Shown: positions 6,677 through 13,656 of the stretch, piece by piece
Numbering within the stretch: the first letter of the stretch is position 1
Layout: every line of letters begins with the position of its first letter
Assembly: GCA_025464915.1 (NCBI GenBank)
Contig: JAODNF010000014.1
Coordinates: forward strand, 1 to 17,386
DNA from: Frankiales bacterium
GTDB taxonomy: Bacteria > Actinomycetota > Actinomycetes > Mycobacteriales > SCTD01
Direction of reading: 5' to 3'
Length of the DNA: 17,386 nt
Made by a program: the position numbers and the translations under genes
Notes under the pieces: model-generated
Seen by the model: the letters and a program-made list of their open reading frames with translations, nothing else
Database searches by the model: none
Told to the model about the DNA's origin: nothing

Positions 6677-7657
6677 CTAGCTGTTGACGAGCTCCTGCGC
6701 GAGGTCACGGACCCGCTTGTTCGCGGCGTCGATGATCGCCTGGCGGTTCTTGTGCGCCTGCTCGTAGGCGAGCACGACGTGGACCTCGTCGGCGGTGCTG
6801 AGCCGGTTGATGCGCGAGGTCGCGTCCTTGGCGGTGAGGTTGTCGAAGGCCTTGATCGGCAGCTCGGAGGCGTTCACGGCGCCGAGGTGCTCACGGACCT
6901 GGTGCACCTTGCCGGCCTTGTCCTTGCCGAGCTCCTTGCCGGCCTGCTTCTCCGTCTCGGCCAGGGTCGCGTCCCGACCGACGCGGGCGATGGTCTTCGC
7001 GCTGCTGGCCAGCCCGGACAGTCGACCCGCGCTGGTGCTGACGGCGCTGCTCGCGCTCTCCTGCACCTTCTCCGTCACGCTCGACGCCGTCGCGACAGCC
7101 TTGTTCAAGCCGGTCACGGCAGCGCTGCTCGCGAACGTCGCAGCTGTGCGGGCTGCCGTGGCCGCGGCCTGCATGCCGGTGGGGGCCAGCGCGGCCGGGC
7201 CACCGATGGCGGTCTCGGACAGCACCGTGAACAGCCACTGGATGGTGTTGCCGTGCGCGTCCTCGAGGCGCTCGGCGAGCGCGACCAGCTCAGGAGCGTC
7301 AGCGTCAGCAGCGAGCACTTTCACGAGGCGGGCGCGGTCGAACAGCTGGTGCTCGAGCGCGAGGTCGGCGAGCAACGCCTCGGTGATGGGCATGGTCTGC
7401 TCGAACGGGAGCTTCGCAGCGGCTGCCGCGCGTCCCGCTGCGATGCCGATGACGTCAGGGGCGCCGCCGAGGTCGCGGACGGCCTGGCGGAGCGCGTCGG
7501 CGCGCTTGTCGCAGTTGGCGGCGTTCTCCAGCAGCTCCTTGCGGGTGCTGTCCGTGGTCGCCTGGCTGACGCGGGCGCGGGCAGTTGCGGCCTCGTGCGA
7601 GGTCAGGCGAAGAAGGGTGTTCAGCTGGGTGATCAGCTCGGCGTTCTGGGTGCTCAT
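6677..7657 (-). CDS. ferritin-like domain protein with a short conserved C-terminal domain
   Basis: A 326-residue cytosolic protein. ATG at 7657 has GAAAGG at 7663-7668, five bases upstream. Residues 1-150 form a four-helix arrangement typical of ferritin-like/DUF2383-type bundles, with candidate metal ligands in LTSHEAA (His21, Glu22), KELLENAANCDKRADAL, DLALEHQLFDRARL (Glu102, His103) and RLEDAHGNTIQW (Glu132, His135). Residues 150-260 are a low-complexity Ala/Ser/Thr linker that may be helical. Residues 266-310, LPIKAFDNLTAKDATSRI with AYEQAHKNRQ, match a short repeat I know from actinobacterial stress proteins, of unknown function. It is probably a DNA-, iron- or oxidant-protection protein; the metal site is not proven. 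It stands as the first gene of the minus-strand group. Confidence 0.85.
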   Translation of the reverse strand: MSTQNAELITQLNTLLRLTSHEAATARARVSQATTDSTRKELLENAANCDKRADALRQAVRDLGGAPDVIGIAAGRAAAAAKLPFEQTMPITEALLADLALEHQLFDRARLVKVLAADADAPELVALAERLEDAHGNTIQWLFTVLSETAIGGPAALAPTGMQAAATAARTAATFASSAAVTGLNKAVATASSVTEKVQESASSAVSTSAGRLSGLASSAKTIARVGRDATLAETEKQAGKELGKDKAGKVHQVREHLGAVNASELPIKAFDNLTAKDATSRINRLSTADEVHVVLAYEQAHKNRQAIIDAANKRVRDLAQELVNS

Positions 7658-7722
7658 GGCGACCTTTCGAGGGAGGGCAGGTGCGGACTGGCGAATCCCT
7701 GCCCAACGAGAGAGTGCTCACT

Positions 7723-7744
7723 CCAGCAAGCACGCCAGCAAGCA
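7723..7744 (-). promoter_or_regulatory. 10-bp direct repeat upstream of the ferritin-like gene
   Basis: CCAGCAAGCA occurs at 7723-7732 and again at 7735-7744, two bases apart, giving a 12-bp period. On the coding strand this is TGCTTGCTGG twice, 66-87 bases upstream of the ATG. It lies next to GAGTG-CT-CACTC at 7712-7723. Such a tandem repeat could be an activator site. I cannot identify a -10 or -35 element with confidence. Confidence 0.3.
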
Positions 7745-7760
7745 GTGACTCCGCCCACTC

Positions 7761-7800
7761 CCATGCACTCACGAGTGCCCGGGCATGGCGCCGTGGGCGC
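7761..7800 (-). terminator. nested hairpins downstream of the SpoIIE phosphatase gene
   Basis: Three symmetric elements are packed together: GCACTC-AC-GAGTGC at 7765-7778, the palindrome TGCCCGGGCA at 7776-7785 (with outer arms CCATGC 7761-7766 and GCATGG 7783-7788), and GCGCC-GTG-GGCGC at 7788-7800. The last is 14 bases past the minus-strand stop at 7815. They are mutually exclusive folds. Termination of the phosphatase transcript is the likely role, but the region could also hold operator sites for the ferritin-like gene. Confidence 0.35.
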
Positions 7801-7814
7801 TGACGACGCGTCGG

Positions 7815-9209
7815 TTACAGCTCGTCGGCGTTCGCACCGGTCGGTGCTGAGCCGCCATGGGCGTAGTCCGGCAGCGCCAGCTCCGAGGCATCTACTCCCG
7901 TGGCGTCAACGACCCGGTCGATGCCGGCGCCGCGCGCCTCTTCCGGGACGCGGACGACGAGGACCGCGGCGTCGTCGGTCAGCCCCGCGGCAGCGTGGTC
8001 GCTGGCGGCGGCGATCACGCGACGCACGATCTCCGCCGCATCGCAGCCGATCGCGTTGCGGAGCACCTCGACGAGCCGGGAGGTCCCGAAGAGCACGCCG
8101 GCCTCGTCCCGGGACTCGATGATGCCGTCGGTGTAGAAGACGAGGCAGTCGGAGGGTCCTAGGCCGACACGGTCGTCCACGGGGTCGATGTCCTCGAACA
8201 TCCCGAGCGGAAGGGACGGGACCCCACGCCGCTCGACAAGCCCTGAGCCCCTGACCAGGACGGGTTGCGGGTGGCCGCTCGTGGCCAGGGTCACCCACGC
8301 TCCGCACACGTCGAGCTCGAGGCGTCCGAAGACCGCGGTGCAGAAGTGGTCGTCGGCGTCACCGTCGGCGAGCAGGCTGGCGTTGAGGTCACTGAGCACC
8401 GCACTGGGAGCGAACTGGTGGACCGCCGCTGCACGAATCGTCCAGCGCGCCAGCCCCGTCAGCGCCGCCGCCCGTGCGCCCTTGCCGCACACGTCGCCGA
8501 GCACCAGGGCCCAGTCGTTACCGGAGAGCCGGAACACGTCGAGGAAGTCCCCGCCGATCTGCAAGCCCTGGTCGGCCGCGACGAACGCGGACGCCACGTC
8601 CATTCCCGGCACCGTCGGCGGGGTAGGCGGAAGCAGGCTCGCCTGCAGCGCGTCCGCCAGGCGCTCGGCGTCGCGCCGGAGCTGGGCCTCGACGCGCAGC
8701 ACCTCGCGCGTCTCGAGCCGCAGCTCCAGCTGGTCGATCACCAGCGCCGCGAGGTCCTGGAGTGTCTGGGTCTCTTCCGGCGTCACCGCGCGCGGCACGG
8801 TGTCGAGCACGCACAGGGTGCCGAGGTTGAAGCCGTCCCGGGTCGTCAGGGGCACGCCTGCGTAGAACCTCAGCCCGAAGTCACCAGCGACCAGCGGATT
8901 GGCGAGGGCCCGTGGATCGTTCGGGGCGTCGGCCACGATCCAGGGCCCGGATCCGAGAATGGCTGAGGCGCAGAGCCCCGGTGCCCGATCGATCTCCATC
9001 ACGTCCGGCAACCCGTGCCGCGACTTGAACCAGATGCGGTCGGAGTCCACGATGCTCACAATGGCGACCGGGACGCCGAACGCACGGGCGGCCAACGCGG
9101 TGATCCGGTCGAAAGCACCGTCCGCCGGCGTGTCCAGGACCTCGTAGCGGCGCACAGCGGCGAGCCGTTCCTCCTCGTTCGGAGGACGCTCTGCCACTGC
9201 CGTCGTCAC
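7815..9209 (-). CDS. GAF-domain PP2C/SpoIIE-type serine phosphatase
   Basis: A 464-residue protein. The frame is open back to 9581, but I chose GTG at 9209: GAAGG lies at 9218-9222, eight bases upstream, and homology-like sequence begins directly after it (NEEERLAAVRRYEVLDTP). Residues 25-165 form a GAF domain with FGVPVAIVSIVDSDRIWFKS and the LGTLCVLD signature, of the type found in GAF/HD-GYP and SpoIIE proteins. A helical linker (163-190) leads to the SpoIIE domain, about 200-421, with metal residues in IGGDFLDV (Asp221), LGDVCGKG (Asp239), YTDGIIE (Asp361) and TDDAAVL (Asp412/413). These enzymes dephosphorylate STAS anti-anti-sigma factors in response to a ligand or redox signal. The C-terminal 40 residues are a non-conserved tail. 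It is a single-gene unit. Confidence 0.94.
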   Translation of the reverse strand: MTTAVAERPPNEEERLAAVRRYEVLDTPADGAFDRITALAARAFGVPVAIVSIVDSDRIWFKSRHGLPDVMEIDRAPGLCASAILGSGPWIVADAPNDPRALANPLVAGDFGLRFYAGVPLTTRDGFNLGTLCVLDTVPRAVTPEETQTLQDLAALVIDQLELRLETREVLRVEAQLRRDAERLADALQASLLPPTPPTVPGMDVASAFVAADQGLQIGGDFLDVFRLSGNDWALVLGDVCGKGARAAALTGLARWTIRAAAVHQFAPSAVLSDLNASLLADGDADDHFCTAVFGRLELDVCGAWVTLATSGHPQPVLVRGSGLVERRGVPSLPLGMFEDIDPVDDRVGLGPSDCLVFYTDGIIESRDEAGVLFGTSRLVEVLRNAIGCDAAEIVRRVIAAASDHAAAGLTDDAAVLVVRVPEEARGAGIDRVVDATGVDASELALPDYAHGGSAPTGANADEL

Positions 9210-9429
9210 GCCTGCCGCCTTCTGGCCACGCCCGCGACCCTCCCACCAGGATACGTCCCGCAGCAGTCCTTGCCGAGGAGCAAGCACGTCCGACGCCCGC
9301 CAAGCGCATCTCACCGCTTCGCGCTCTTGCTCGGCGCAGCCCTTCGCCGGGCCAGAGATCCTGGGAAGGGGCTCTCTTGCCGGCAACGAGCTGACGGCAG
9401 CTGGGGCCGAGCGGGGGTCCACCTCGATC

Positions 9430-10911
9430 TCAGAAACTGCGGTTGCGCCGGTCCCGAAGACTCCTGCCGTCGGGGTCGAAGACCAGCCGTTGCAGGGGAT
9501 GCGCCCACCACCGCTGCACAGGACCGACCTGGTCCGGCGAGTGCGGACCCGCGCGGCAGCCCGGCTGTCCGATGCGTGCACGCCACAGTTGCTGGGCCTG
9601 CTCGAGGTCGTCCAGTCGCGGGTCGTCCGGTGCCAGCCCGAGGTGCTCGGACCACAGCGAGCGACGCAGGCTCGACGGCAGCCGGCCGTCCGGGTCGACG
9701 ACGGCGCAGGTCAGCTCCGAGTCGTGGGTCCACGACCGGCGGTTGAAGTTGTCGGACCCGCAGGTCATCCAGGCGTCGTCAACGATGCAGACCTTGGCGT
9801 GCACGTAGATCGGCGCCCCGTCGGGGCTGACCAGGTCGTAGACACCGAAGCGCGCGCCACCCGCCTCGGACAGAGCACGCATCGCCTCGAGCTGCCCGAG
9901 GCGGTTGGGCGGCCCGCTCCAGCGGCCGTCCGCGTCGGGGAACCGCGGGACCACCGCGATGACCTGCAGCGACGGTGATCGCCGCAGCGCGTCGGCGAGC
10001 GTCCGGGCGACGTCAGCGGACCACAGGTACTGGTCCTCGATGTAGATCAGCCGCCGGGCACGCTGGAACGCGTGCTCGTAGCCGCGCGCGATCGTTCGCT
10101 CCCCGTGGAGAGCAAAGGGGTACGCCGGACGCTTGCGGCCGTACGTCCGCAGCACCTGCACCTGATGGCGCCCGGCCTCTGGCGGTGGCGAGGGAGCCGC
10201 CAGCGGGCCGGCCTGCCGTGGCATGCCGGCCTTGTCCTGCCGCCACCGACGGTAGGGGTTGCGGTGATCCAGCGGCGTCGGGTCGTTCCACCGCTCGACG
10301 AACGAGGCCTCGACCTCGGCGACGGCCGGGCCGCGCAGCTCGAGCATGGCGTCGTGCCACGGCGGCCGGTCTCCGTACCGCTGGTCCATCGGCTGGGTCT
10401 GCCGGTCACCGCGATGCCGGTCGTCGTCCCGTCGTGAGTGGCACAGATCGATCCCGCCCACGAACGCCACGTCCTCCGCGGGCCGATCGCGATGACGGAC
10501 AACCACCAGCTTCTGGTGGTGCGAGCCGCCGCGACGGACCCGCTCGTCCAGCAGCGCGCAGCCGCCGGCCTCGTTGAGCTGCAGGTCCAGGTGCGAGTTC
10601 TCCTGCGCGCTGAAGGAGGTGTGGTATCGCCAGATCAGGGCGCGGACCTCCACGCCGCGGCGCGCGGCCGAGCCGAGCAGCTCGGACACGGTCGGCCCGC
10701 CCTCCGCGAGGAGCTGGTCGCCGTCCCCGCGCCAGTCGGTGAGCAGGATCCGGTCGCCGGCCGCCGCCCCTTCGACGACCTCGAGCAGCCGCGGGAAGTA
10801 CCGAGCACCGTGCACGAGCGGGACCACCGAGTTGCCCGAGGTCACCCGCCCGGCGCGCGGCAGGAACCAGTCGCTCACGCCGTCCGCCAGGCCGCCGTCC
10901 ACGCCGCTCAC
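9430..10911 (-). CDS. phospholipase D-like protein (two HKD motifs)
   Basis: A 493-residue protein. GTG at 10911 overlaps the upstream permease stop by four bases; the longer frame to 11796 is a shadow of that gene. The first HKD motif is HHQKLVVVRHRD (His132, Lys134), followed by FVGGIDL (150-156); the canonical Asp five residues after Lys is Arg139. The second is complete: VHAKVCIVDDAWMTCGSDN (His371, Lys373, Asp378). An IYIEDQYLWS segment (289-298) is also typical of bacterial PLDs and cardiolipin synthase-like enzymes. No signal peptide or membrane helix is visible, so it is probably cytosolic or peripheral. It likely cleaves or transfers phosphatidyl groups; nuclease activity is less likely with two motifs and this architecture. 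The C-terminal 45 residues are Arg/Pro-rich. Confidence 0.93.
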   Translation of the reverse strand: MSGVDGGLADGVSDWFLPRAGRVTSGNSVVPLVHGARYFPRLLEVVEGAAAGDRILLTDWRGDGDQLLAEGGPTVSELLGSAARRGVEVRALIWRYHTSFSAQENSHLDLQLNEAGGCALLDERVRRGGSHHQKLVVVRHRDRPAEDVAFVGGIDLCHSRRDDDRHRGDRQTQPMDQRYGDRPPWHDAMLELRGPAVAEVEASFVERWNDPTPLDHRNPYRRWRQDKAGMPRQAGPLAAPSPPPEAGRHQVQVLRTYGRKRPAYPFALHGERTIARGYEHAFQRARRLIYIEDQYLWSADVARTLADALRRSPSLQVIAVVPRFPDADGRWSGPPNRLGQLEAMRALSEAGGARFGVYDLVSPDGAPIYVHAKVCIVDDAWMTCGSDNFNRRSWTHDSELTCAVVDPDGRLPSSLRRSLWSEHLGLAPDDPRLDDLEQAQQLWRARIGQPGCRAGPHSPDQVGPVQRWWAHPLQRLVFDPDGRSLRDRRNRSF

Positions 10912-12296
10912 GCGACCGTGACGAGGTCCTGGGCGTCCCGCGCGGGGTAGACGACCTCGGTCAGGACCAGCTGGAGGGCGGCGGCTGTGGGGACGGCGAT
11001 GAGCGCACCGACGATGCCGAGCAGCCCACCGCCGATGAGCACGGCGACGATGGTGACGAGCGGGCTGACGTCGACCGTGCGGCGCAGCACGCGCGGGTTG
11101 ATGACGTAGTCCTCGAGCAGCCGGTAGAGCACGTGGTAGACGACCGTGATGATCGCGGCGGTCGCCGAGACACCCACGAGAGCGACCACTGCCACCACGG
11201 CACCACCGATGGTCGAGCCGACCAGCGGGATCAGGTCGAGCACGCCCACGAGCACGGACAGCACGAGCGCATACGGCACGTCGAGGATCAGCAGGACGAC
11301 GTAGTTGCCGACCGTGGCGACGAGGGAGGTGAGCACGTTGCCGAGGACGTAACCGCCGATCCGGTTGAGCACCTCGTCCCCGAGCAGGCCCACCCGCGGC
11401 CGCCGGTGCTGAGGCACGAGGCGGTAGAACGCCGCCTTGATCTTCCCGAGGTCGGCGAGGATGTAGAGGATCAGCACCATCACGATGACGGTGTCGAAGG
11501 TGGCGCTGACCAGGACGCTTCCCGCGTGGAGCAGGCCGCCGGTGCCGCCGCCTCCCGGGTTGGACAGCCGTTCCTGGATGCGCTCCGCGACGTGGTACTT
11601 CACGTTGAGCCGGCCCACCACGCTGTGCTGGTCCGTCAGCTGCGGGACCGAGCTCAGCTTGCCGGTCTGGAGCTGCTGGTACTGGTGGGTGAGCGGCGGC
11701 AGCGCGGCCGCCAGGAAGCCCCCGACGGCAGCGAGGAAGCCGACGGCAATGACGGCAACGGCGAACGACCGGCGCATCCCACGCCCGACCAGCCATCGCA
11801 CCGCGGGGTCGAGGCCGATCGCGATGAAGGCCGCCATCAGCAGCAGGAGCAGCTCGTGGGCCACGTGCTGCAGGGCCAGCGCGAGCCCGAGGGCGAGCAG
11901 CCCCCCGACCGTCAGGCCGAACCCCCGCCGCAGCGGGCTGCGGTCATCTCCCGCCCGTCCCGGCAGCCCGAAGGGCGCCTCGGGGCTGACCTGAGCCGCG
12001 ACCTTGCGCGCCTCCTCGTCCAGCAGCAGCTCGTCGGCCTGCTGGGCCACCGCGACCGCGAGCTGCTCGGCCTCCTCGGCCTCGGTGAGGGTCTCCTCGG
12101 CTTCGGCGACGGTGTCCTTCGCGACCTCGGCGGCGCGATGCGTCGCGGGACCGGGCGCCTCCTGCTCCGCCACCTCGGTGGCCTCCGCCGCTACCTGAGC
12201 CGACTTCTGGGTCCGCTCAGCCGCGCGGGTGACCTCGGTCTCGGCACGGCGCAGCTGCTCAGCAGCCGCCTCGTGGTCGGTCATGTCGTCAGACAT
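10908..12296 (-). CDS. AI-2E family permease with charged helical N-terminal extension
   Basis: A 462-residue protein. I take ATG at 12296; GTG at 12302 and ATG at 12284 are in-frame alternatives and no start has a clear ribosome site. Residues 8-105 are a Glu/Ala-rich, strongly charged helix or coiled coil, absent from ordinary AI-2E proteins of about 350 residues. From 125 on, the family core follows: paired helices at 126-162 and 178-200, a soluble loop with HQYQQLQTGKLSSVPQL, helices at 260-283 and 322-350, then the conserved DLIPLVGSTIGG (354-365), YRLLEDYVINPRVL (391-404) and GGGLLGIVGALIAVP. Members include the quorum-signal exporter TqsA and sodium/proton antiporters, so the substrate cannot be assigned. 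It is coupled to the PLD-like gene. Confidence 0.92.
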   Translation of the reverse strand: MSDDMTDHEAAAEQLRRAETEVTRAAERTQKSAQVAAEATEVAEQEAPGPATHRAAEVAKDTVAEAEETLTEAEEAEQLAVAVAQQADELLLDEEARKVAAQVSPEAPFGLPGRAGDDRSPLRRGFGLTVGGLLALGLALALQHVAHELLLLLMAAFIAIGLDPAVRWLVGRGMRRSFAVAVIAVGFLAAVGGFLAAALPPLTHQYQQLQTGKLSSVPQLTDQHSVVGRLNVKYHVAERIQERLSNPGGGGTGGLLHAGSVLVSATFDTVIVMVLILYILADLGKIKAAFYRLVPQHRRPRVGLLGDEVLNRIGGYVLGNVLTSLVATVGNYVVLLILDVPYALVLSVLVGVLDLIPLVGSTIGGAVVAVVALVGVSATAAIITVVYHVLYRLLEDYVINPRVLRRTVDVSPLVTIVAVLIGGGLLGIVGALIAVPTAAALQLVLTEVVYPARDAQDLVTVA

Positions 12297-12622
12297 GGGC
12301 ACGGGTCATGCCCGCGTTCTGCCCACATGATCACGCCATCAACCGAGGGCCGGCACCGGACGAACCCCGCCAAGGAGTCAGCAGGCGGTGGCGATCACGT
12401 ACCGGCTAGCGGGTGGTTGGCCAGCTCCCCATCGAGGTTGGCCCGCGAGTCAGCCGTGAAAGCCAGGTGGTGCTCCGGTGGAGCAGGGACCCTCCTCACC
12501 GCTGTGGCCAGCGCCGTACCGGGCCAAGGCCGCGTGTCGGGCAGGGGTGATCTGCGGGCCGTACGTGTGTCTCGTCCCTCCGCGGGGCACCAGCACCTCA
12601 CCCCATCGCTCCGGAGGATCAC
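12297..12622. promoter_or_regulatory. 326-base divergent intergenic region
   Basis: This gap separates the minus-strand permease from the plus-strand hemerythrin, so it should carry promoters for both. I see no convincing coding frame. A compact hairpin TGCTCC-GGT-GGAGCA lies at 12471-12485, roughly midway. GGAGG at 12613-12617 is the hemerythrin ribosome site. I searched by eye for housekeeping and SigB-like (GTTT/GGGTA) promoter pairs and found none I could defend. Confidence 0.5.
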
Positions 12623-13195
12623 ATGGACGCCATCGCGCTGCTCACCGCCGACCACAACCGAGTTCGCGGCCTCTTCGCCCGCTTCGATGCAGCCAAGGAT
12701 GCTGACGACACCGCCGCCATGGTTGCTCTCGGCCAGGAGATCTTCACCGAGCTCACTGTGCACACCGCGATCGAGGAGGAGACCTTCTACCCGTGGGCCA
12801 GCGGGCTGTCGGACGAGATCAAGGAGACCATCGACGAGGGCATCCAGGAGCACCACATCGTCAAGGTGCTCATGCAGGAGATCGGCCAGCTCGACGCCGA
12901 AGCGCCGGAGTGGCTGGCGAAGCTCACCGTGCTGATCGAGAACGTCCAGCACCACGCCGAGGAGGAGGAGGACGAGCTGTTCCCCTCCATCCGCAGCGCC
13001 ACCAGCACGGCGGATCGCGAGGCCATGGGCGACCGGCTCGAGCAGGACAAGGCGGCCAAGGGAGCGCCCGTCCTGGCCGACAAGATCGACCTCACCACGG
13101 CCGAGCTGAAGGACCTGGCCTCAGCGCAGCAGATCCCCGGCCGCAGCACGATGGACCACGATCAGCTCGCTGCCACGGTCGCGCCACCCGCCTGA
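12623..13195 (+). CDS. hemerythrin HHE-domain protein with SAP/Rho-N-like tail
   Basis: A 190-residue cytosolic protein with GGAGG at 12613-12617, five bases before ATG. The di-iron ligand set of hemerythrins is visible: His11 in LTADHNRV, His47 and Glu51 in VHTAIEEETFYPW, His77/78 in QEHHIV, and His110/111 with Glu115 in QHHAEEEEDELFP. These proteins bind O2 or NO or sense oxidative stress. Residues 156-187 (LTTAELKDLASAQQIPGRST then MDHDQLAATVA) follow the SAP/Rho N-terminal helix-extended-helix pattern, often a nucleic-acid-binding module. Fusion of the two would place an iron sensor near DNA or RNA, which is inference. It is separated from the DUF2188 gene by a structured 100-base gap and probably belongs to a stress regulon. 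Confidence 0.93.
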   Translation: MDAIALLTADHNRVRGLFARFDAAKDADDTAAMVALGQEIFTELTVHTAIEEETFYPWASGLSDEIKETIDEGIQEHHIVKVLMQEIGQLDAEAPEWLAKLTVLIENVQHHAEEEEDELFPSIRSATSTADREAMGDRLEQDKAAKGAPVLADKIDLTTAELKDLASAQQIPGRSTMDHDQLAATVAPPA

Positions 13196-13210
13196 CGCCT
13201 GGCTGCGTAC

Positions 13211-13267
13211 CTGAACCCCCTAGTGGCTCTCCAAACGGCGGGCAGCTCAGCCCGGGAGAAGGTTCAG
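13211..13267 (+). terminator. composite inverted repeat between hemerythrin and DUF2188 genes
   Basis: CTGAACC at 13211-13217 pairs with GGTTCAG at 13261-13267, enclosing a second hairpin CGGGC-AGCTCA-GCCCG at 13239-13254. It begins 15 bases after the hemerythrin stop and ends 28 bases before the DUF2188 start. It could be a terminator or attenuator, or a structured leader of the small gene. No U-tract follows. Confidence 0.3.
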
Positions 13268-13295
13268 CGCGGCTTCGTGCGGGCACGCTGCGGCC

Positions 13296-13496
13296 ATGGC
13301 TGATGTTCATGTGATTCCTGACGGAAACCGGTGGAACGTTAAGCAGGAGAACGGCGCAGTGGTGTCCCAGCACGACACCCAGGCCGAGGCCGAGACGGCC
13401 GGCAAGGCGTGGCTCCGGTCCAACGGCGTTGGAGAGATCTTCACGCACCGCGACGAAGGTGAGTTCTCCCGCATCCGCAAGGGCGAGGCAGTCTGA
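13296..13496 (+). CDS. DUF2188 small protein
   Basis: A 66-residue protein starting ADVHVIPDGNRWNVKQENG, then VVSQHDTQAEAETAGKAWLRSNG and IFTHRDEGEFSRIR. The pattern of VxP-x-GxWxVK, HDTQAEAxxxGKxxA and HxxDGxxxxI identifies DUF2188, a family of about 60-80 residues with unknown function, often near stress genes. I see no strong ribosome site upstream of ATG (a purine run GGGAGAAGG at 13254-13262 is too far), so the start is less certain; no other in-frame start fits the family better. Two hairpins follow the stop. Confidence 0.88.
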   Translation: MADVHVIPDGNRWNVKQENGAVVSQHDTQAEAETAGKAWLRSNGVGEIFTHRDEGEFSRIRKGEAV

Positions 13497-13505
13497 GCAG
13501 GGGCT

Positions 13506-13524
13506 TCCTCGACGACGTCGAGGA
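13506..13524 (+). terminator. 8-bp perfect hairpin after DUF2188
   Basis: TCCTCGAC at 13506-13513 pairs perfectly with GTCGAGGA at 13517-13524 around a GAC loop, with one further possible T-G wobble. It starts 10 bases after the DUF2188 stop. There is no T-run, in line with many actinobacterial terminators. It also falls inside the coding-like fragment, so its function is not certain. Confidence 0.5.
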
Positions 13525-13555
13525 GCAGCTGAAAGCGGCCGAGGCCAACGCAGAC

Positions 13556-13575
13556 GACGCGCGCTCTGGCGCGTC
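13556..13575. terminator. second hairpin between DUF2188 and the PucR-type gene
   Basis: GACGCGC at 13556-13562 pairs with GCGCGTC at 13569-13575 over a six-base loop. On the plus strand it is followed by a pyrimidine-rich CTCCTCT. With the hairpin at 13506-13524 it separates two convergent genes, so it may stop the minus-strand PucR transcript as well. Confidence 0.4.
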
Positions 13576-13656
13576 CTCCTCTGACCTACGGGCTGTTGCA
13601 CGACGCCGAGGGGCGGCTGCCGTTGGGCGGGGTAACAGCAGCGGCATGGGCCCGCC

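Noticed and set aside
6560..8122. 520-residue plus-strand frame
   Set aside because: Shadow of the ferritin-like and phosphatase genes; it ends in low-complexity Arg/Pro and crosses two gene boundaries.
9210..9429. Promoter elements and weak hairpins (for example AGCTG/CAGCT at 9389-9402) upstream of the phosphatase
   Set aside because: No defensible -35/-10 pair by eye and the hairpin has only a 5-bp stem.
9210..9581. Extra 124 N-terminal residues of the SpoIIE phosphatase
   Set aside because: No domain signal, unusual Cys/Trp composition, overlap with the PLD gene end, and a good ribosome site directly before 9209.
9430..11796. 788-residue minus-strand frame extending the PLD protein upstream
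   Set aside because: Everything before 10911 is the antiframe of the permease gene and has shadow-like Arg/Pro-rich composition; the GTGA overlap gives a natural start.
11133..12935. 600-residue plus-strand frame
   Set aside because: It is antisense to the permease, rich in Gln, Asp, Arg and His without any motif, and runs into the hemerythrin in the wrong frame.
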